A DNA stretch of 64,000 nt from NCBI RefSeq assembly GCF_900114615.1, contig NZ_FOTS01000004.1:1-64000 (forward strand), in the 5' to 3' direction. The stretch is from Pelosinus propionicus DSM 13327. GTDB lineage: Bacteria > Bacillota > Negativicutes > DSM-13327. Every line of letters begins with the position of its first letter. The first letter of the stretch is position 1. Under the pieces are notes generated by a model. The model was not told where the DNA came from. It did not search any database and saw only the letters and a list, made by a program, of their open reading frames with translations. The position numbers and the translations under genes were made by a program. Below are positions 26,019-35,013 of this stretch, in pieces.

Positions 26019-27227
26019 ATGAAAGATATAAATGAAAAAATAAATGCACTTACCGCAGCTCTCTATCCTGAGTTAGTTGCGCTTCGTCATAAGATACATG
26101 AATATCCCGAGTTAAGCAACCAGGAATATCAAACTGCTGAACTAGTTGAAAAAGTGCTTACAGATTGGAAGATACAATATACGAGACTGCCGAACAGTAC
26201 GGCAATTATAGCCCAAGTGAAAGGAAATTTAAAGGGCGATCAAAGCATTGGTATACGAGCTGATATGGATGCATTGCCAATTGATGAAGACACCTCACTG
26301 GAATTTGCTTCGAAAAACAAAGGGGTCATGCATGCCTGCGGACATGATATTCATACGGTAAATCTTTTGGGTACAGGATACGTACTGTCCCAATTAAAAG
26401 ATCACTTTGCTGGGACAGTCAAGCTAGTATTTCAACCGGCTGAAGAAATTGGCGGTGGCGCTCAGGAAATACTTGATTTCGGTGTTTTAGAGAATCCAAA
26501 GGTAACAGCCTTTTTAGCTGCCCATGTTTCCGAAGATGTGAAAACGGGTTATATTCAAGTCAAAGAGGAAGAAGTAATGCTAGCTTCCAGCCAATTTACC
26601 ATACAATTAAGCGGTCGGGGCGGTCATGCTTCAGCACCTCATCAAACGGATGATATCATTTTGGCAGCCGCAAAGCTGATTATAGAACTCCAATCCATTC
26701 CCAGCAGAAAAATTAACCACCTTGAGCCAGCAGTGCTTACAGTCGGCAGTATTCACGGCGGCAGCCGGAGCAATATCATTCCTAAAGAATTAACGTTCAC
26801 TGGAACGATTCGAACCCAGAATAATGCTCTGCATCCACAAATTCACGAGCATATCGTCGCCCTTCTAAAAGCCCACGAATTGGTTACAGGCGTCACGGGA
26901 ACAGCCACCTTTCGATTCGGATCAGGAGCTGTTTATAATGATCCAGCAAAAACCAAAGAATTTGTAACAGCAGTATCTGCTATTATCGGTGAAGACAATG
27001 TGTTAAAAGCCAAATTTCCCGGCAATGGTTCCGAGAACTTCTATCGTTTTTCAAAGGAAGTGCCCTCTGTGTTTTTTCGCATTGGCGTAAACCCTGATCC
27101 TTCAGCAAAGATAGAACCTGCTCACAGTCCAAAGTTCACAGCCTCCGATGAAGCACTAATAACTGGCGTAAGAGCTACAACCGCTGCGGCTATTGCATTT
27201 TTACAAAAAGCAGGATTAAGAGTATGA
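26019..27227 (+). CDS. M20-family amidohydrolase (N-acyl amino acid deacylase type)
   Basis: A 402-aa zinc or manganese peptidase-family hydrolase with the metal motifs GVMHACGHDIHT and QPAEEIGGGA, the lid region GRGGHASAPHQ and a C-terminal ligand in PAHSPKF. Members remove acyl groups from N-acyl amino acids. Its place inside an amino-acid uptake operon matches B. subtilis operons that take up N-acetylated or modified sulfur amino acids and deacetylate them inside the cell. Substrate identity is inferred only from this context. The stop overlaps the next start by 4 bp. Confidence 0.9.
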   Translation: MKDINEKINALTAALYPELVALRHKIHEYPELSNQEYQTAELVEKVLTDWKIQYTRLPNSTAIIAQVKGNLKGDQSIGIRADMDALPIDEDTSLEFASKNKGVMHACGHDIHTVNLLGTGYVLSQLKDHFAGTVKLVFQPAEEIGGGAQEILDFGVLENPKVTAFLAAHVSEDVKTGYIQVKEEEVMLASSQFTIQLSGRGGHASAPHQTDDIILAAAKLIIELQSIPSRKINHLEPAVLTVGSIHGGSRSNIIPKELTFTGTIRTQNNALHPQIHEHIVALLKAHELVTGVTGTATFRFGSGAVYNDPAKTKEFVTAVSAIIGEDNVLKAKFPGNGSENFYRFSKEVPSVFFRIGVNPDPSAKIEPAHSPKFTASDEALITGVRATTAAAIAFLQKAGLRV

Positions 27228-27940
27228 ACAATATAGTAGAATTTTCATTTATGTGGGATACTTTTATTCATTTATTACAATTTATTCCTGTTACTTTGTT
27301 TTTGGCAATTATCAGTATGGTTTTAGCAAGTATTATCGGTTTGGCCAGCGCTATCGTACAACTTAGAAATATACCAGTACTAAAACAAATTGCGACTGTT
27401 TATTTGCTAATTGGCCGGGCAGTCCCCACTATGGTAATGCTGTATATCGTGTACTTCGGCTTGCCGATTCTGCTGCTGGTATTCACAGATAAAACGGGAA
27501 TTGATACAGGCTATCAGCATATACCGCCAATGGTATTTGCAATTGCAGGCCTTACCGTGCACACCGGAGCTTATCTAGCAGAGATCTTTAGAGCTGCCAT
27601 ACTATCCATTGATAAAGGACAGATGGAAGCAGCCTTGTCTGTTGGTATGACTTGGTTTCAAGGCTTTTATCGAATCATATTCAGACAGGCGGCGCTAGTT
27701 GCCGTCCCCCTGCTTGCAAATCAATTCTTAGGATTAATTAAAAGTACATCTATTGTATTTACCATCACAGTGATCGAACTGTTAGGCGGTGCCAAAATTG
27801 CTTCTGTAGAAACCTATCGTTATTTAGAAACCTACTTAGTCGTTGCGATTATGTATTGGGGTATCAGTATCATCTTTGAGAAACTCTTTTTACTTGCCGA
27901 ACAGAAATTAAGAATTTTCAAGAAGGAAGCGAACATATGA
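27224..27940 (+). CDS. amino-acid ABC transporter permease, second subunit
   Basis: A 238-aa HisM-family permease with the EAA loop [19 protein letters not shown]. It differs clearly from the first permease of the operon and is fused by 4-bp overlaps to both the deacylase gene and the ATPase gene, so stoichiometric production is expected. Confidence 0.92.
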   Translation: MNNIVEFSFMWDTFIHLLQFIPVTLFLAIISMVLASIIGLASAIVQLRNIPVLKQIATVYLLIGRAVPTMVMLYIVYFGLPILLLVFTDKTGIDTGYQHIPPMVFAIAGLTVHTGAYLAEIFRAAILSIDKGQMEAALSVGMTWFQGFYRIIFRQAALVAVPLLANQFLGLIKSTSIVFTITVIELLGGAKIASVETYRYLETYLVVAIMYWGISIIFEKLFLLAEQKLRIFKKEANI

Positions 27941-28692
27941 TTGAATTTAAAGATATCCATAAAGCATTTGGTGAAAATAAAGTTTTAAAAGGAATCAATT
28001 GTACAATTCCTACGGGGTCTGTAACGGTTATTGTAGGGCCAAGCGGCTCAGGAAAAACAACACTGCTGCGTTCGGTAAACTTTCTGGAAAGAGCCGATAG
28101 CGGGGAAATCATTTTAGATGATTTCCATCTTGATGTGGAAAAGGCTACAAAGGCAGACATTCATAAAATTAGGCAGCGTACGGCTATGGTTTTCCAGATG
28201 TATCATTTATTTAAGAACAAAACTGCTTTAGAAAACATTATGGAAGGTTTGACGATTGTAAGAAAGGTCCCCAAAGCCGCTGCTAAAGAAAAAGCGATCT
28301 ATTTTTTAGAAAAGGTCGGTCTGGGACATAAAGCCAATGCCTATCCTCATGAATTATCAGGCGGTCAGCAGCAGCGAATTGGTATTGCTCGTGCACTAGC
28401 CCTGAATCCTGACGTAATTCTCTTTGATGAACCTACTTCAGCCCTTGATCCGGAACTAGTCGGTGAAGTATTGGAAGTAATGAAAAAGGTGGCTCAGGAA
28501 GTTAATTCGACTCTAGTGGTAGTTACCCATGAAATCGCCTTTGCCCGTGAGGTTGCGGATCATGTTATCTTTATGGATGGCGGCGTCATCGTAGAGCAGG
28601 GTCCTCCACAAGAAATACTAAACCATCCAAAAGAAGAGCGTACCAAACAATTTTTATCACGTTATATTTCATTAGTTGAATACAATATCTAA
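27937..28692 (+). CDS. amino-acid ABC transporter ATP-binding protein
   Basis: A 251-aa ATPase energising the transporter. Walker [10 protein letters not shown] lies at residues 34-42, the signature is [15 protein letters not shown], and Walker B is [14 protein letters not shown]; the switch His is in VVTHE. It is the last gene of the operon, starting within the stop of the second permease gene, and is followed by a strong terminator. Confidence 0.95.
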   Translation: MIEFKDIHKAFGENKVLKGINCTIPTGSVTVIVGPSGSGKTTLLRSVNFLERADSGEIILDDFHLDVEKATKADIHKIRQRTAMVFQMYHLFKNKTALENIMEGLTIVRKVPKAAAKEKAIYFLEKVGLGHKANAYPHELSGGQQQRIGIARALALNPDVILFDEPTSALDPELVGEVLEVMKKVAQEVNSTLVVVTHEIAFAREVADHVIFMDGGVIVEQGPPQEILNHPKEERTKQFLSRYISLVEYNI

Positions 28693-28714
28693 TAGATTAC
28701 CTGACGTAAATACA

Positions 28715-28754
28715 AAATCTCTCAACTTATATCATAAAGCTGGGAGATTTTTTT
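28715..28754 (+). terminator. terminator of the ABC operon
   Basis: The stem AATCTCTCAACTT/AAGCTGGGAGATT is followed by a seven-base T-run. Confidence 0.88.
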
Positions 28755-28839
28755 GATCAGATATTATACTACAGCTGAAGAATCGGATATTGCCTAATTG
28801 TTTCCAGCATGATATCCTGATTAAAAAGGATGTGCAGAA

Positions 28840-29379
28840 ATGATAAAGAAATCATGGACGGCCCTTATCGTCGTCAGTTTATGTATGCTTATTTATAATA
28901 TCTCTCCCGTCAATGCGAAGGCTTCCGACGATGTCGATGTCATGCAAGAAGAATCAGTACGCCTAAGTCAAGAACAGCTTGGAGAGATTTTTACAGTTTT
29001 TTCAGAAATCAACACCGCCCTTGAAAAAGATATAAAAGAGTATCAAGGGTTCATTGACGATTATAGCAATGATCGCCTGACTCCAAGTGAGATGAATACG
29101 AATGTAACCAAGTTAAATGAATCAATAAAGAACACCCGCAGTAAAACATATTCCTTGAACTTCACTGGCAAATACGAAGACGATAAAATCCAGTTGCTTC
29201 GAACTTGTGATATGCTGCATCAATCCTTAAAAGACATGAAAATATCCATAAGTCTTCGAAATACAGGGTACTACTCAAAAGCTAAGCAAGAGCTGCAGGA
29301 TGCTGAACATTTTAAATCCTTAGCTTGGAAGCACATCAACGAGGATCTTTACTATGATGGCTACATTCCCGCCAAATAA
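28840..29379 (+). CDS. exported hypothetical protein
   Basis: A 179-aa protein with a clear signal peptide (MIKKSWTALIVVSLCMLIYN, cleavage after VNAKA). The mature part is helical and charged with no recognisable motif; residues 40-160 could form a helical bundle. It is monocistronic, with AAGGATG upstream and a hairpin terminator downstream. Confidence 0.7.
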   Translation: MIKKSWTALIVVSLCMLIYNISPVNAKASDDVDVMQEESVRLSQEQLGEIFTVFSEINTALEKDIKEYQGFIDDYSNDRLTPSEMNTNVTKLNESIKNTRSKTYSLNFTGKYEDDKIQLLRTCDMLHQSLKDMKISISLRNTGYYSKAKQELQDAEHFKSLAWKHINEDLYYDGYIPAK

Positions 29380-29440
29380 AAAAGGAAAGCCGTTTTCTTA
29401 ATAAAAGATAACTAGAATTGTTTTTTTGCAAAAAAATTAC

Positions 29441-29478
29441 GCCATGTCGTTCAGATTCGATCTGATCGACATGGCTTT
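29441..29478 (+). terminator. hairpin terminator downstream of the exported protein gene
   Basis: GCCATGTCG and CGACATGGC form a stem extended by CAGAT/ATCTG, followed by TTT. The surrounding 29380-29678 shows nothing coding. Confidence 0.65.
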
Positions 29479-29678
29479 ACTACATATTTTGATTGAATTT
29501 ACATTAAATATAAACTTACTTCTCCCTTTTCTATAAACCTTTCCATTATAAATAGAGGAGTTCATTATTTTTATATAATTTTTTAATCTTTTTATAAAAA
29601 TTTTATAAATCCTTTAAAGCAGATTTATACTCATTTCTTATAATAACCTCATAACAAAATTCAAGGAGGTTATTTTTT

Positions 29679-30353
29679 ATGAATAAGATTCGCTTTTTAT
29701 ACGATGTTATGAAAACAATGAAAGCCAAAGAGGAGGTAAAGGGAATATTGCAGGTACAAGTAGAAAAAAACCAGGCAACGATCCTTTCTCTCCAAAATGA
29801 ATTCGAGAAAAATTTATCAACGGGAGAAATAAAAACAAAAGTAACTGCTTCATTAAATTATGAGGGAACAATTCACTTGCCTGAGCATCACGCCCACGCT
29901 GCAGCTCCTTGCTCACCAGAAAGAAAGCACCATGAAGGGCTGCATCACATGCACTACTCCCCATCACGTCGTCACGGAGGGTTAAAAGAGCTTTTTTCTA
30001 AATGGACTTTCACATTGAGCCTTTTAAACGCTTTGCAAGTTAAAGAAGAAGAGAAAACCACGATTTTATCACTAGATGCTAATGATCTATCGGAAGATAT
30101 GAAAAAACTATTTTCCGAAAGAATTGTTCATACAGGCAGACATCATCGTCAAAGTCACGGCCTCCTAAAGGAGTTTTACTCCATTGATCATCCTGAAGTA
30201 AAGCTTAGTATATTCATCAATTCTAATTATGAAATCGAAAAAGTCGTAGCTACTGCTGCCGGTACTCAAATCGATGCACAAGCCAGTCAACATGATTTAA
30301 ATGCAGATGCCCAAGTAGTCTTTGTGTGGGAAGATGAAAGCGATGCATCTTAA
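29679..30353 (+). CDS. His-rich hypothetical protein
   Basis: A 224-aa cytoplasmic protein, not recognised. Its notable feature is a His-rich central loop (LPEHHAHAAAPCSPERKHHE, then GLHHMHYSPSRRHGG) and a second cluster TGRHHRQSHG. These look like metal-binding segments. The ribosome site AAGGAGG is strong. Its last codons overlap the ferredoxin gene, and the histidine kinase encoded about 300 bp later also starts with a His-rich stretch, which suggests a common metal theme. Confidence 0.75.
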   Translation: MNKIRFLYDVMKTMKAKEEVKGILQVQVEKNQATILSLQNEFEKNLSTGEIKTKVTASLNYEGTIHLPEHHAHAAAPCSPERKHHEGLHHMHYSPSRRHGGLKELFSKWTFTLSLLNALQVKEEEKTTILSLDANDLSEDMKKLFSERIVHTGRHHRQSHGLLKEFYSIDHPEVKLSIFINSNYEIEKVVATAAGTQIDAQASQHDLNADAQVVFVWEDESDAS

Positions 30354-30543
30354 GCAATATTACATTCATCCTGACCGCTGCACTCGCTGTCACCGCTGCC
30401 TTTCTGTCTGCCCAGCAAGAGCTATTGAGTTGACAGAAACAGGCAAACCCCAAATCCAAAATTTAAAGTGCATCCGTTGCAAAGCCTGCAAAAAAGTATG
30501 TCACCAAGGTGCCATATCATATCGTGTCCGCTTGCAGTTTTAA
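30343..30543 (+). CDS. 2[4Fe-4S] ferredoxin
   Basis: A 66-aa ferredoxin with two cluster motifs, CTRCHRCLSVCP and CIRCKACKKVCH. In the second motif the usual Pro after the last Cys is replaced by His. I choose the ATG at 30343, 9 nt after GGGAAG; an in-frame ATG at 30334 abuts that site. The gene overlaps the end of the His-rich gene by 11 bp, so the two are probably coupled. It should be a soluble electron carrier or a domain-like partner of the His-rich protein. Confidence 0.88.
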   Translation: MHLKQYYIHPDRCTRCHRCLSVCPARAIELTETGKPQIQNLKCIRCKACKKVCHQGAISYRVRLQF

Positions 30544-30560
30544 GTCGAGGGATTCTTCTA

Positions 30561-30604
30561 AGAAAAGGAAGGTACAGGATCATTTTGCACCTTCCTTTTC
30601 TTTA
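30561..30604 (+). terminator. terminator of the His-rich/ferredoxin pair
   Basis: The stem AGAAAAGGAAGGT/ACCTTCCTTTTCT is followed by TT. It separates the ferredoxin gene from the kinase gene. Confidence 0.75.
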
Positions 30605-30655
30605 GACTATAATAGTGGTAGCAATGGACCTTGAAATAAGTGAAAGGTGATATGG

Positions 30656-31807
30656 ATGCACAAACATAACGACCCAAAACATTTCCATAGCAAATTAAAT
30701 CTAAACGAAAAAAGCAGTTTCCCTGAAAAATTCCGGCAATTTCATCATCACAGGCATCATCATGGACGTTTTTTGCAGCACTATACCTATTTTCGCTATC
30801 TTCGCCCACTAGGCATTGCATTTACCTTTGTTATTCTCTACTTAGCATTTTACTGGGGAGGCAATGAGGAGATTGGTATACTTTTTGTCACGCTGCTTGC
30901 GGTAAAAGAAATCATCCATTTCTTTTTAATGTGGCGCTTAGAAAAAAACATATTTAAGCCTATGATTCACTTAAAGCAGGGTCTGGATGAAGTCACAAAG
31001 GGAAATTATACGATTAAAGTAAAAAATGAACTATCCAGTGATCTTGGCATCGTAATTGATGCTTTTAATGAAATGACGGAAAAATTATATGAAAATGAAA
31101 AGCTTCAAATGGAGTATGAAGAAAACCGTAAGGCATTGATCGCTAATATCTCCCATGACCTCAAAACACCCATAACTGCCATTCAGGGCTATGTGGAAGC
31201 ACTTATGGATTCTTCCATCGCGTCTAAGGAAAACCAAACTAAGTATCTAAAAACCATCCATCATAATGCTATTTACGTTAATAAACTAATTGATGATTTA
31301 TTTTTGTTTGCAAAATTAGACATGCAAAAGCTGGAGTTTCAATATCAATGTACAAAAATTCGATCCTTTATGGATGATTTGATTGCAGAATATCGCTTTG
31401 ATTTTAGCGAGCGGAATATTCAGTTTTACTATGATGTCTTGCTGGAGGAGAATGTTCAAGTTGATTTGGACGGAAAGCGCTTACATCAAGCCATTAATAA
31501 TATTTTGAATAACGCCATCCAATATGGTCCTGCAGTGGGTCTATCGATAGAAGTAATTGTCTATCAGCAAAAAGATGTTGTCTGTATTGACATTAAAGAC
31601 AACGGACCTGGTATTCCCACAGAAAAGCTTCCTTTTGTTTTTGATCGGTTTTACCGCATCCACAGGGAACGTCCAAAAGAAACAGCAGGTACTGGACTGG
31701 GTCTAGCCATTACCAAAGAACTTATCGAGGCTCATGGGGGAAGAATTATCCTCTCCAGCAAATTAAACGAAGGGAGCTGTTTTTCCATTCAGCTTCCCAT
31801 TTGTTAA
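30656..31807 (+). CDS. sensor histidine kinase with His-rich N-terminus
   Basis: A 383-aa membrane kinase. The N-terminal 45 residues contain eleven histidines, mainly in HKHNDPKHFH and HHHRHHHGRF, followed by two membrane helices (about 52-67 and 73-92) with only a few residues outside, so it lacks a periplasmic sensor. HAMP follows (about 95-150). The phospho-acceptor is His167 in NISHDLKTP, and the ATPase domain has NNILNNAIQYG and GTGLGLAI. The start at 30656 is 6 nt after AAAGGTG. The cytoplasmic His cluster may sense intracellular metal or pH (inference). The partner regulator follows 23 bp later. Confidence 0.92.
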   Translation: MHKHNDPKHFHSKLNLNEKSSFPEKFRQFHHHRHHHGRFLQHYTYFRYLRPLGIAFTFVILYLAFYWGGNEEIGILFVTLLAVKEIIHFFLMWRLEKNIFKPMIHLKQGLDEVTKGNYTIKVKNELSSDLGIVIDAFNEMTEKLYENEKLQMEYEENRKALIANISHDLKTPITAIQGYVEALMDSSIASKENQTKYLKTIHHNAIYVNKLIDDLFLFAKLDMQKLEFQYQCTKIRSFMDDLIAEYRFDFSERNIQFYYDVLLEENVQVDLDGKRLHQAINNILNNAIQYGPAVGLSIEVIVYQQKDVVCIDIKDNGPGIPTEKLPFVFDRFYRIHRERPKETAGTGLGLAITKELIEAHGGRIILSSKLNEGSCFSIQLPIC

Positions 31808-31830
31808 AAAAATGTCAGGGAGATTATACC

Positions 31831-32520
31831 ATGAAACGTATTTTGATTATTGAAGACGATCTGGATATCGCTGAACTGGAGCGGGATTATCTGCAACTAA
31901 ACGGCTATAGAGCAGAAATTGTTCAGGATGGAATGCTGGGATTAAAAAAGGCAGCTTCATCCGAATATGATGCAGTTGTAGTGGATTTGATGCTCCCCAA
32001 TAAAGACGGTTTTGAAATTATCAAAGAGATTCGAAAAAACCAGGAAATTCCCGTGATTGTCGTATCTGCTAAAGTTGACGACATCGATAAAATCAGAGGA
32101 CTGGATGTTGGTGCAGATGATTACTTAACTAAGCCATTCAGCCCTGCAGAACTGATCGCAAGAATAAAAGCTCACCTCAAACGTTACCAGCGACTAAAAG
32201 GTCCCACCCTCTCTCTTGAAGTAATACAGCATAAGGGCTTAGAAATCAATACTGCTTCTCACAAAGTTTCTGTATATGGCAAGGAAGTACAACTGACGAC
32301 GAAGGAATATGAGCTTTTACTTTTTTTAGCTTCTAATCCGAATATTGTTTTTAGTAAAGAGCATCTTTTTGACACCATATGGAATAATGAAAGTTTTGGC
32401 GAAGTAGCCACTGTAGCAGTCCATATCCAAAAAATTCGCAAAAAAATCGAAACCGACTCAACCAATCCCGAATTCATTGAAACCTTGTGGGGTACAGGGT
32501 ATCGCTTTAATTCCTTTTAA
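31831..32520 (+). CDS. OmpR-family response regulator
   Basis: A 229-aa two-domain regulator. The receiver has the acidic pocket EDD (residues 8-10), the phospho-acceptor Asp52 in VVDLMLPNKDG and Lys in TKPFSP; the C-terminal winged helix contains LTTKEYELLLFLASN. The start at 31831 has AGGGAG 8 nt upstream. Its target may include the upstream His-rich/ferredoxin genes. Confidence 0.95.
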   Translation: MKRILIIEDDLDIAELERDYLQLNGYRAEIVQDGMLGLKKAASSEYDAVVVDLMLPNKDGFEIIKEIRKNQEIPVIVVSAKVDDIDKIRGLDVGADDYLTKPFSPAELIARIKAHLKRYQRLKGPTLSLEVIQHKGLEINTASHKVSVYGKEVQLTTKEYELLLFLASNPNIVFSKEHLFDTIWNNESFGEVATVAVHIQKIRKKIETDSTNPEFIETLWGTGYRFNSF

Positions 32521-32536
32521 ACACTGTTATATACAT

Positions 32537-32570
32537 AGAAGCCATTTTCACGAAACGGAAAATGGCTTCT
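32537..32570. terminator. bidirectional terminator
   Basis: The perfect stem AGAAGCCATTTTC/GAAAATGGCTTCT lies between the convergent response regulator and glycosyltransferase genes. Confidence 0.8.
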
Positions 32571-32574
32571 ATTA

Positions 32575-33753
32575 TCATGCACCGATAAAAATCTGCTTTT
32601 CATGAGATTTCTTAGAGATGTTAGCTGCAATTGCTGCGCTCGTAGTATCGAGAATAATATCAGCGATGTACTTAGAGCCATTTGCATCTGCTATCTCCTT
32701 GCATGTTAGTTTGCCAAAAGAAGTCGAGTTCGCAATTTGGTTAATTCTTTTGCATGCCTCCTTTGGAGTCGGGCAGTGATAGCCTAATTGGTTATTGATA
32801 ATAAAGTCAATATTACCAGTCTCTTGAATACCGACTGCTTCCGTAACAATCAACGTTTTCTTCATTGCCACGCCTTCCATAAGAGTACCAGGACCAGCCT
32901 TGGAAACAATTACATCACTTGCTGCCATCAGTTTTTCCATGTTATCAACAAAACCGTAGACATGCAGTCCATCGCAATGAGCGTTTGACTTCTTAAGTTT
33001 ATTATATAACTCTTTATTATTTCCTGTTATAACTAAAAGTTGTTTGTCAGGGCACTGCGCTTTTAGCGTGTGCACCCAATCGCGCATATTTCCCGCTCCC
33101 ACTCCGCCACCCGTAAAAAGAACTGTAAATGCATCACTCTTTATCCCAAGTTCGTCACAGGCTTGCTCTTTCGATAAGGAAAAATCCTTGAATTTAGGAT
33201 GTACCGGAAAACCGGTATAGATAATCTGGCTATAAGGAATACCATACTGAATTAGGGATCGAAATGCGTCTTGCGTTGGAACTAAATACAAATCTGCTCC
33301 TGGTGTTGCCCACGACGCATGTATTGTAACAAGATCCGTAACGACAGCGATGATCGGCCAAGTCCCATGTGATGCTTTGCGCGTTTGATGCAGTAAACCA
33401 ATGACAAGCGGATGAACAGCCACAACAGCATCTGGACTGCTATCCTCTATAGCGTGCTTTATACTATAGCGGGATTGTAAATATACAATTTTTGTTAGTG
33501 CCTTAATACGATTGATGCTATTTGTTTTATTAAAGAACAAATTGTTTAGCCATACATGGTTCTTTGAACAGTAATCATATATTTCCGGTGCTTTTTTAAG
33601 CCCCGGAAAATTTGTAGTTCGCAGGAAATCAACAATTGTAGATTGTATGCTTAGTTCTTGATCAAGTGCAGCGATAATCGATGCTGCAGCACTCCGATGT
33701 CCACCGCCAGTATCTGATATTGCAAACATAATCTTTGTAGGCTTATTTGCCAT
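32575..33753 (-). CDS. MGDG-synthase/UgtP-like glycosyltransferase
   Basis: A 392-aa GT-B glycosyltransferase resembling diacylglycerol glucosyltransferases. It begins with the lipid-binding type motif MFAISDTGGGHRSAA, has VLFTGGGVGAGNM at the domain junction and ends with the sugar-nucleotide site VSKAGPGTLMEG. It would act at the inner face of the membrane on glycolipid or related acceptors. The start at 33753 follows GAGGTG; the longer in-frame extension is non-homologous. Confidence 0.85.
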   Translation of the reverse strand: MANKPTKIMFAISDTGGGHRSAAASIIAALDQELSIQSTIVDFLRTTNFPGLKKAPEIYDYCSKNHVWLNNLFFNKTNSINRIKALTKIVYLQSRYSIKHAIEDSSPDAVVAVHPLVIGLLHQTRKASHGTWPIIAVVTDLVTIHASWATPGADLYLVPTQDAFRSLIQYGIPYSQIIYTGFPVHPKFKDFSLSKEQACDELGIKSDAFTVLFTGGGVGAGNMRDWVHTLKAQCPDKQLLVITGNNKELYNKLKKSNAHCDGLHVYGFVDNMEKLMAASDVIVSKAGPGTLMEGVAMKKTLIVTEAVGIQETGNIDFIINNQLGYHCPTPKEACKRINQIANSTSFGKLTCKEIADANGSKYIADIILDTTSAAIAANISKKSHEKQIFIGA

Positions 33754-33946
33754 GAGACACCTCTCACTATCAGATTTTTCAATGATACCAGTAGATATCT
33801 TTTCCCATTCTATGAGTTTCATTATACAGTGTGCGATCTTGTTTTAAGTTAAGAAACAGTTAAGAAAATATTAAAGATATAAGAAAAACCAGTCTTCCCT
33901 TGACCCTGTGGGCAGACTGGCTGGATTGAAAAGCAAAAGATGTACA

Positions 33947-34351
33947 TCAAAACTTCTTTTTGGGATGACATTCCCCTTTCAATGACAATGTTAATTTTAC
34001 GTTTACTTCTAGAATATGGCATACTAGATCAGGATCCAATCCATATTGCTCAGCAAGAGTTATTACTTTATTCCACCGTTTATCTGTACTTGCCTGATAA
34101 ATAGGAATGCTTTCACGAATACAGCCCTCCTGATCTGATGAAAGCAAATCTTCCTCATCAAATCCAACTAACCAATCGATACTTACCTTAAAATAGCTGG
34201 CAATACGCCTAAGTGTTGCAATATCCGGTTCGCGGCGGTTAATTTCCCAGGAGGCAAGCGTAGAACGATCAACCTGAAGAATCGTCGCTAATGCTTCTTG
34301 GGTTAACTCACTCCGTAATTGTTTAATCCGATCTCCTAATGTTGTTTCCAT
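33947..34351 (-). CDS. XRE-family transcriptional regulator
   Basis: A 134-aa protein with an N-terminal helix-turn-helix (LTQEALATILQVDRSTLASW) and a C-terminal helical part of unknown function that ends in a basic tail HPKKKF. It is divergent from the DHp-like gene at 34522, and two matching operator copies lie between them. The start at 34351 follows GGGGGTG. Confidence 0.85.
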   Translation of the reverse strand: METTLGDRIKQLRSELTQEALATILQVDRSTLASWEINRREPDIATLRRIASYFKVSIDWLVGFDEEDLLSSDQEGCIRESIPIYQASTDKRWNKVITLAEQYGLDPDLVCHILEVNVKLTLSLKGECHPKKKF

Positions 34352-34407
34352 GAGCACCCCCCCTCTTTATTACGATAGCGTGCTTATCATAGCAGTGCAA
34401 TTTTTTC

Positions 34408-34477
34408 GTCCATAAGACACTTTTTTGGCAGGATTTTACAACATTCTAGAGAATTAGTGTCTTATGGACACTAATTC
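34408..34477. promoter_or_regulatory. paired operators between XRE and DHp-like genes
   Basis: AGTGTCTTATGGAC occurs at 34456-34469 and, inverted and perfect, at 34408-34421. The right copy lies in a perfect 11-bp-arm dyad GAATTAGTGTC/GACACTAATTC (34451-34477). This is the expected binding pattern of the neighbouring XRE regulator. Confidence 0.75.
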
Positions 34478-34521
34478 TTATTCAATAAAAAGCAAGAGGA
34501 TAAAAAAGGAGGGACAGTTTC

Positions 34522-34809
34522 GTGCAGGTAGTAACGTTTTCTAAAGATACGGATGCATTGCAAATGACAGACAATAAACCTAAGAAGCAAGCTACAGTAT
34601 CCAATAATTCTCATGCCGATGTAATTACACTAGTAAATGAAATCAGTGATCCGCTCACGGTTATCAAAGGCTATTTACAAGTTTTTGAAAAGAATCCTGT
34701 GAACAATCAGCAAGAGTGGTTACCTCTCGTATTTCAGGAATTAAATCAAGTGGAGCTATTAATCAACCACTTTATAACACTTTCCCAGAATCAGAAGCCT
34801 AAGTCTTAA
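34522..34809 (+). CDS. stand-alone DHp-like domain without phospho-acceptor His
   Basis: A 95-aa protein. Residues 34-90 resemble the dimerisation/phosphotransfer helices of sporulation-type histidine kinases: VNEISDPLTVIKGYLQVFEK corresponds to the usual HEIRNPLTxIKGFLQL. The phospho-acceptor His is replaced by Asn39. There is no ATPase domain. It could bind kinases or Spo0F-type regulators as a competitor or antikinase (inference). The GTG start is supported by AGGAGGG 8 nt upstream. Confidence 0.8.
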   Translation: MQVVTFSKDTDALQMTDNKPKKQATVSNNSHADVITLVNEISDPLTVIKGYLQVFEKNPVNNQQEWLPLVFQELNQVELLINHFITLSQNQKPKS

Positions 34810-34888
34810 TTTATACGATAAGGATCGGTTTTATATCGCTGAATATATATTCCCTTATTGTATATCCATAAACATTCGTAATTATTAC

Positions 34889-34934
34889 AAAGACCAGTAG
34901 AGCTCGCACTATTATACAAGCTCTCCTGGTCTTT
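34889..34934 (+). terminator. terminator after the DHp-like gene
   Basis: AAAGACCAGTAGAGCT pairs with AGCTCTCCTGGTCTTT with one bulge; TTT follows. Confidence 0.75.
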
Positions 34935-35013
34935 AACATTACTATAAACTTTATCCTATAATTTGAGATAACAACAATACATCTGCTAAATCAATTAAGA
35001 ATAATCAGCACAC

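Noticed and set aside
30322-30342. Upstream start for the ferredoxin gene
   Set aside because: The TTG and first ATG lie at or before the ribosome site; 30343 has proper spacing.
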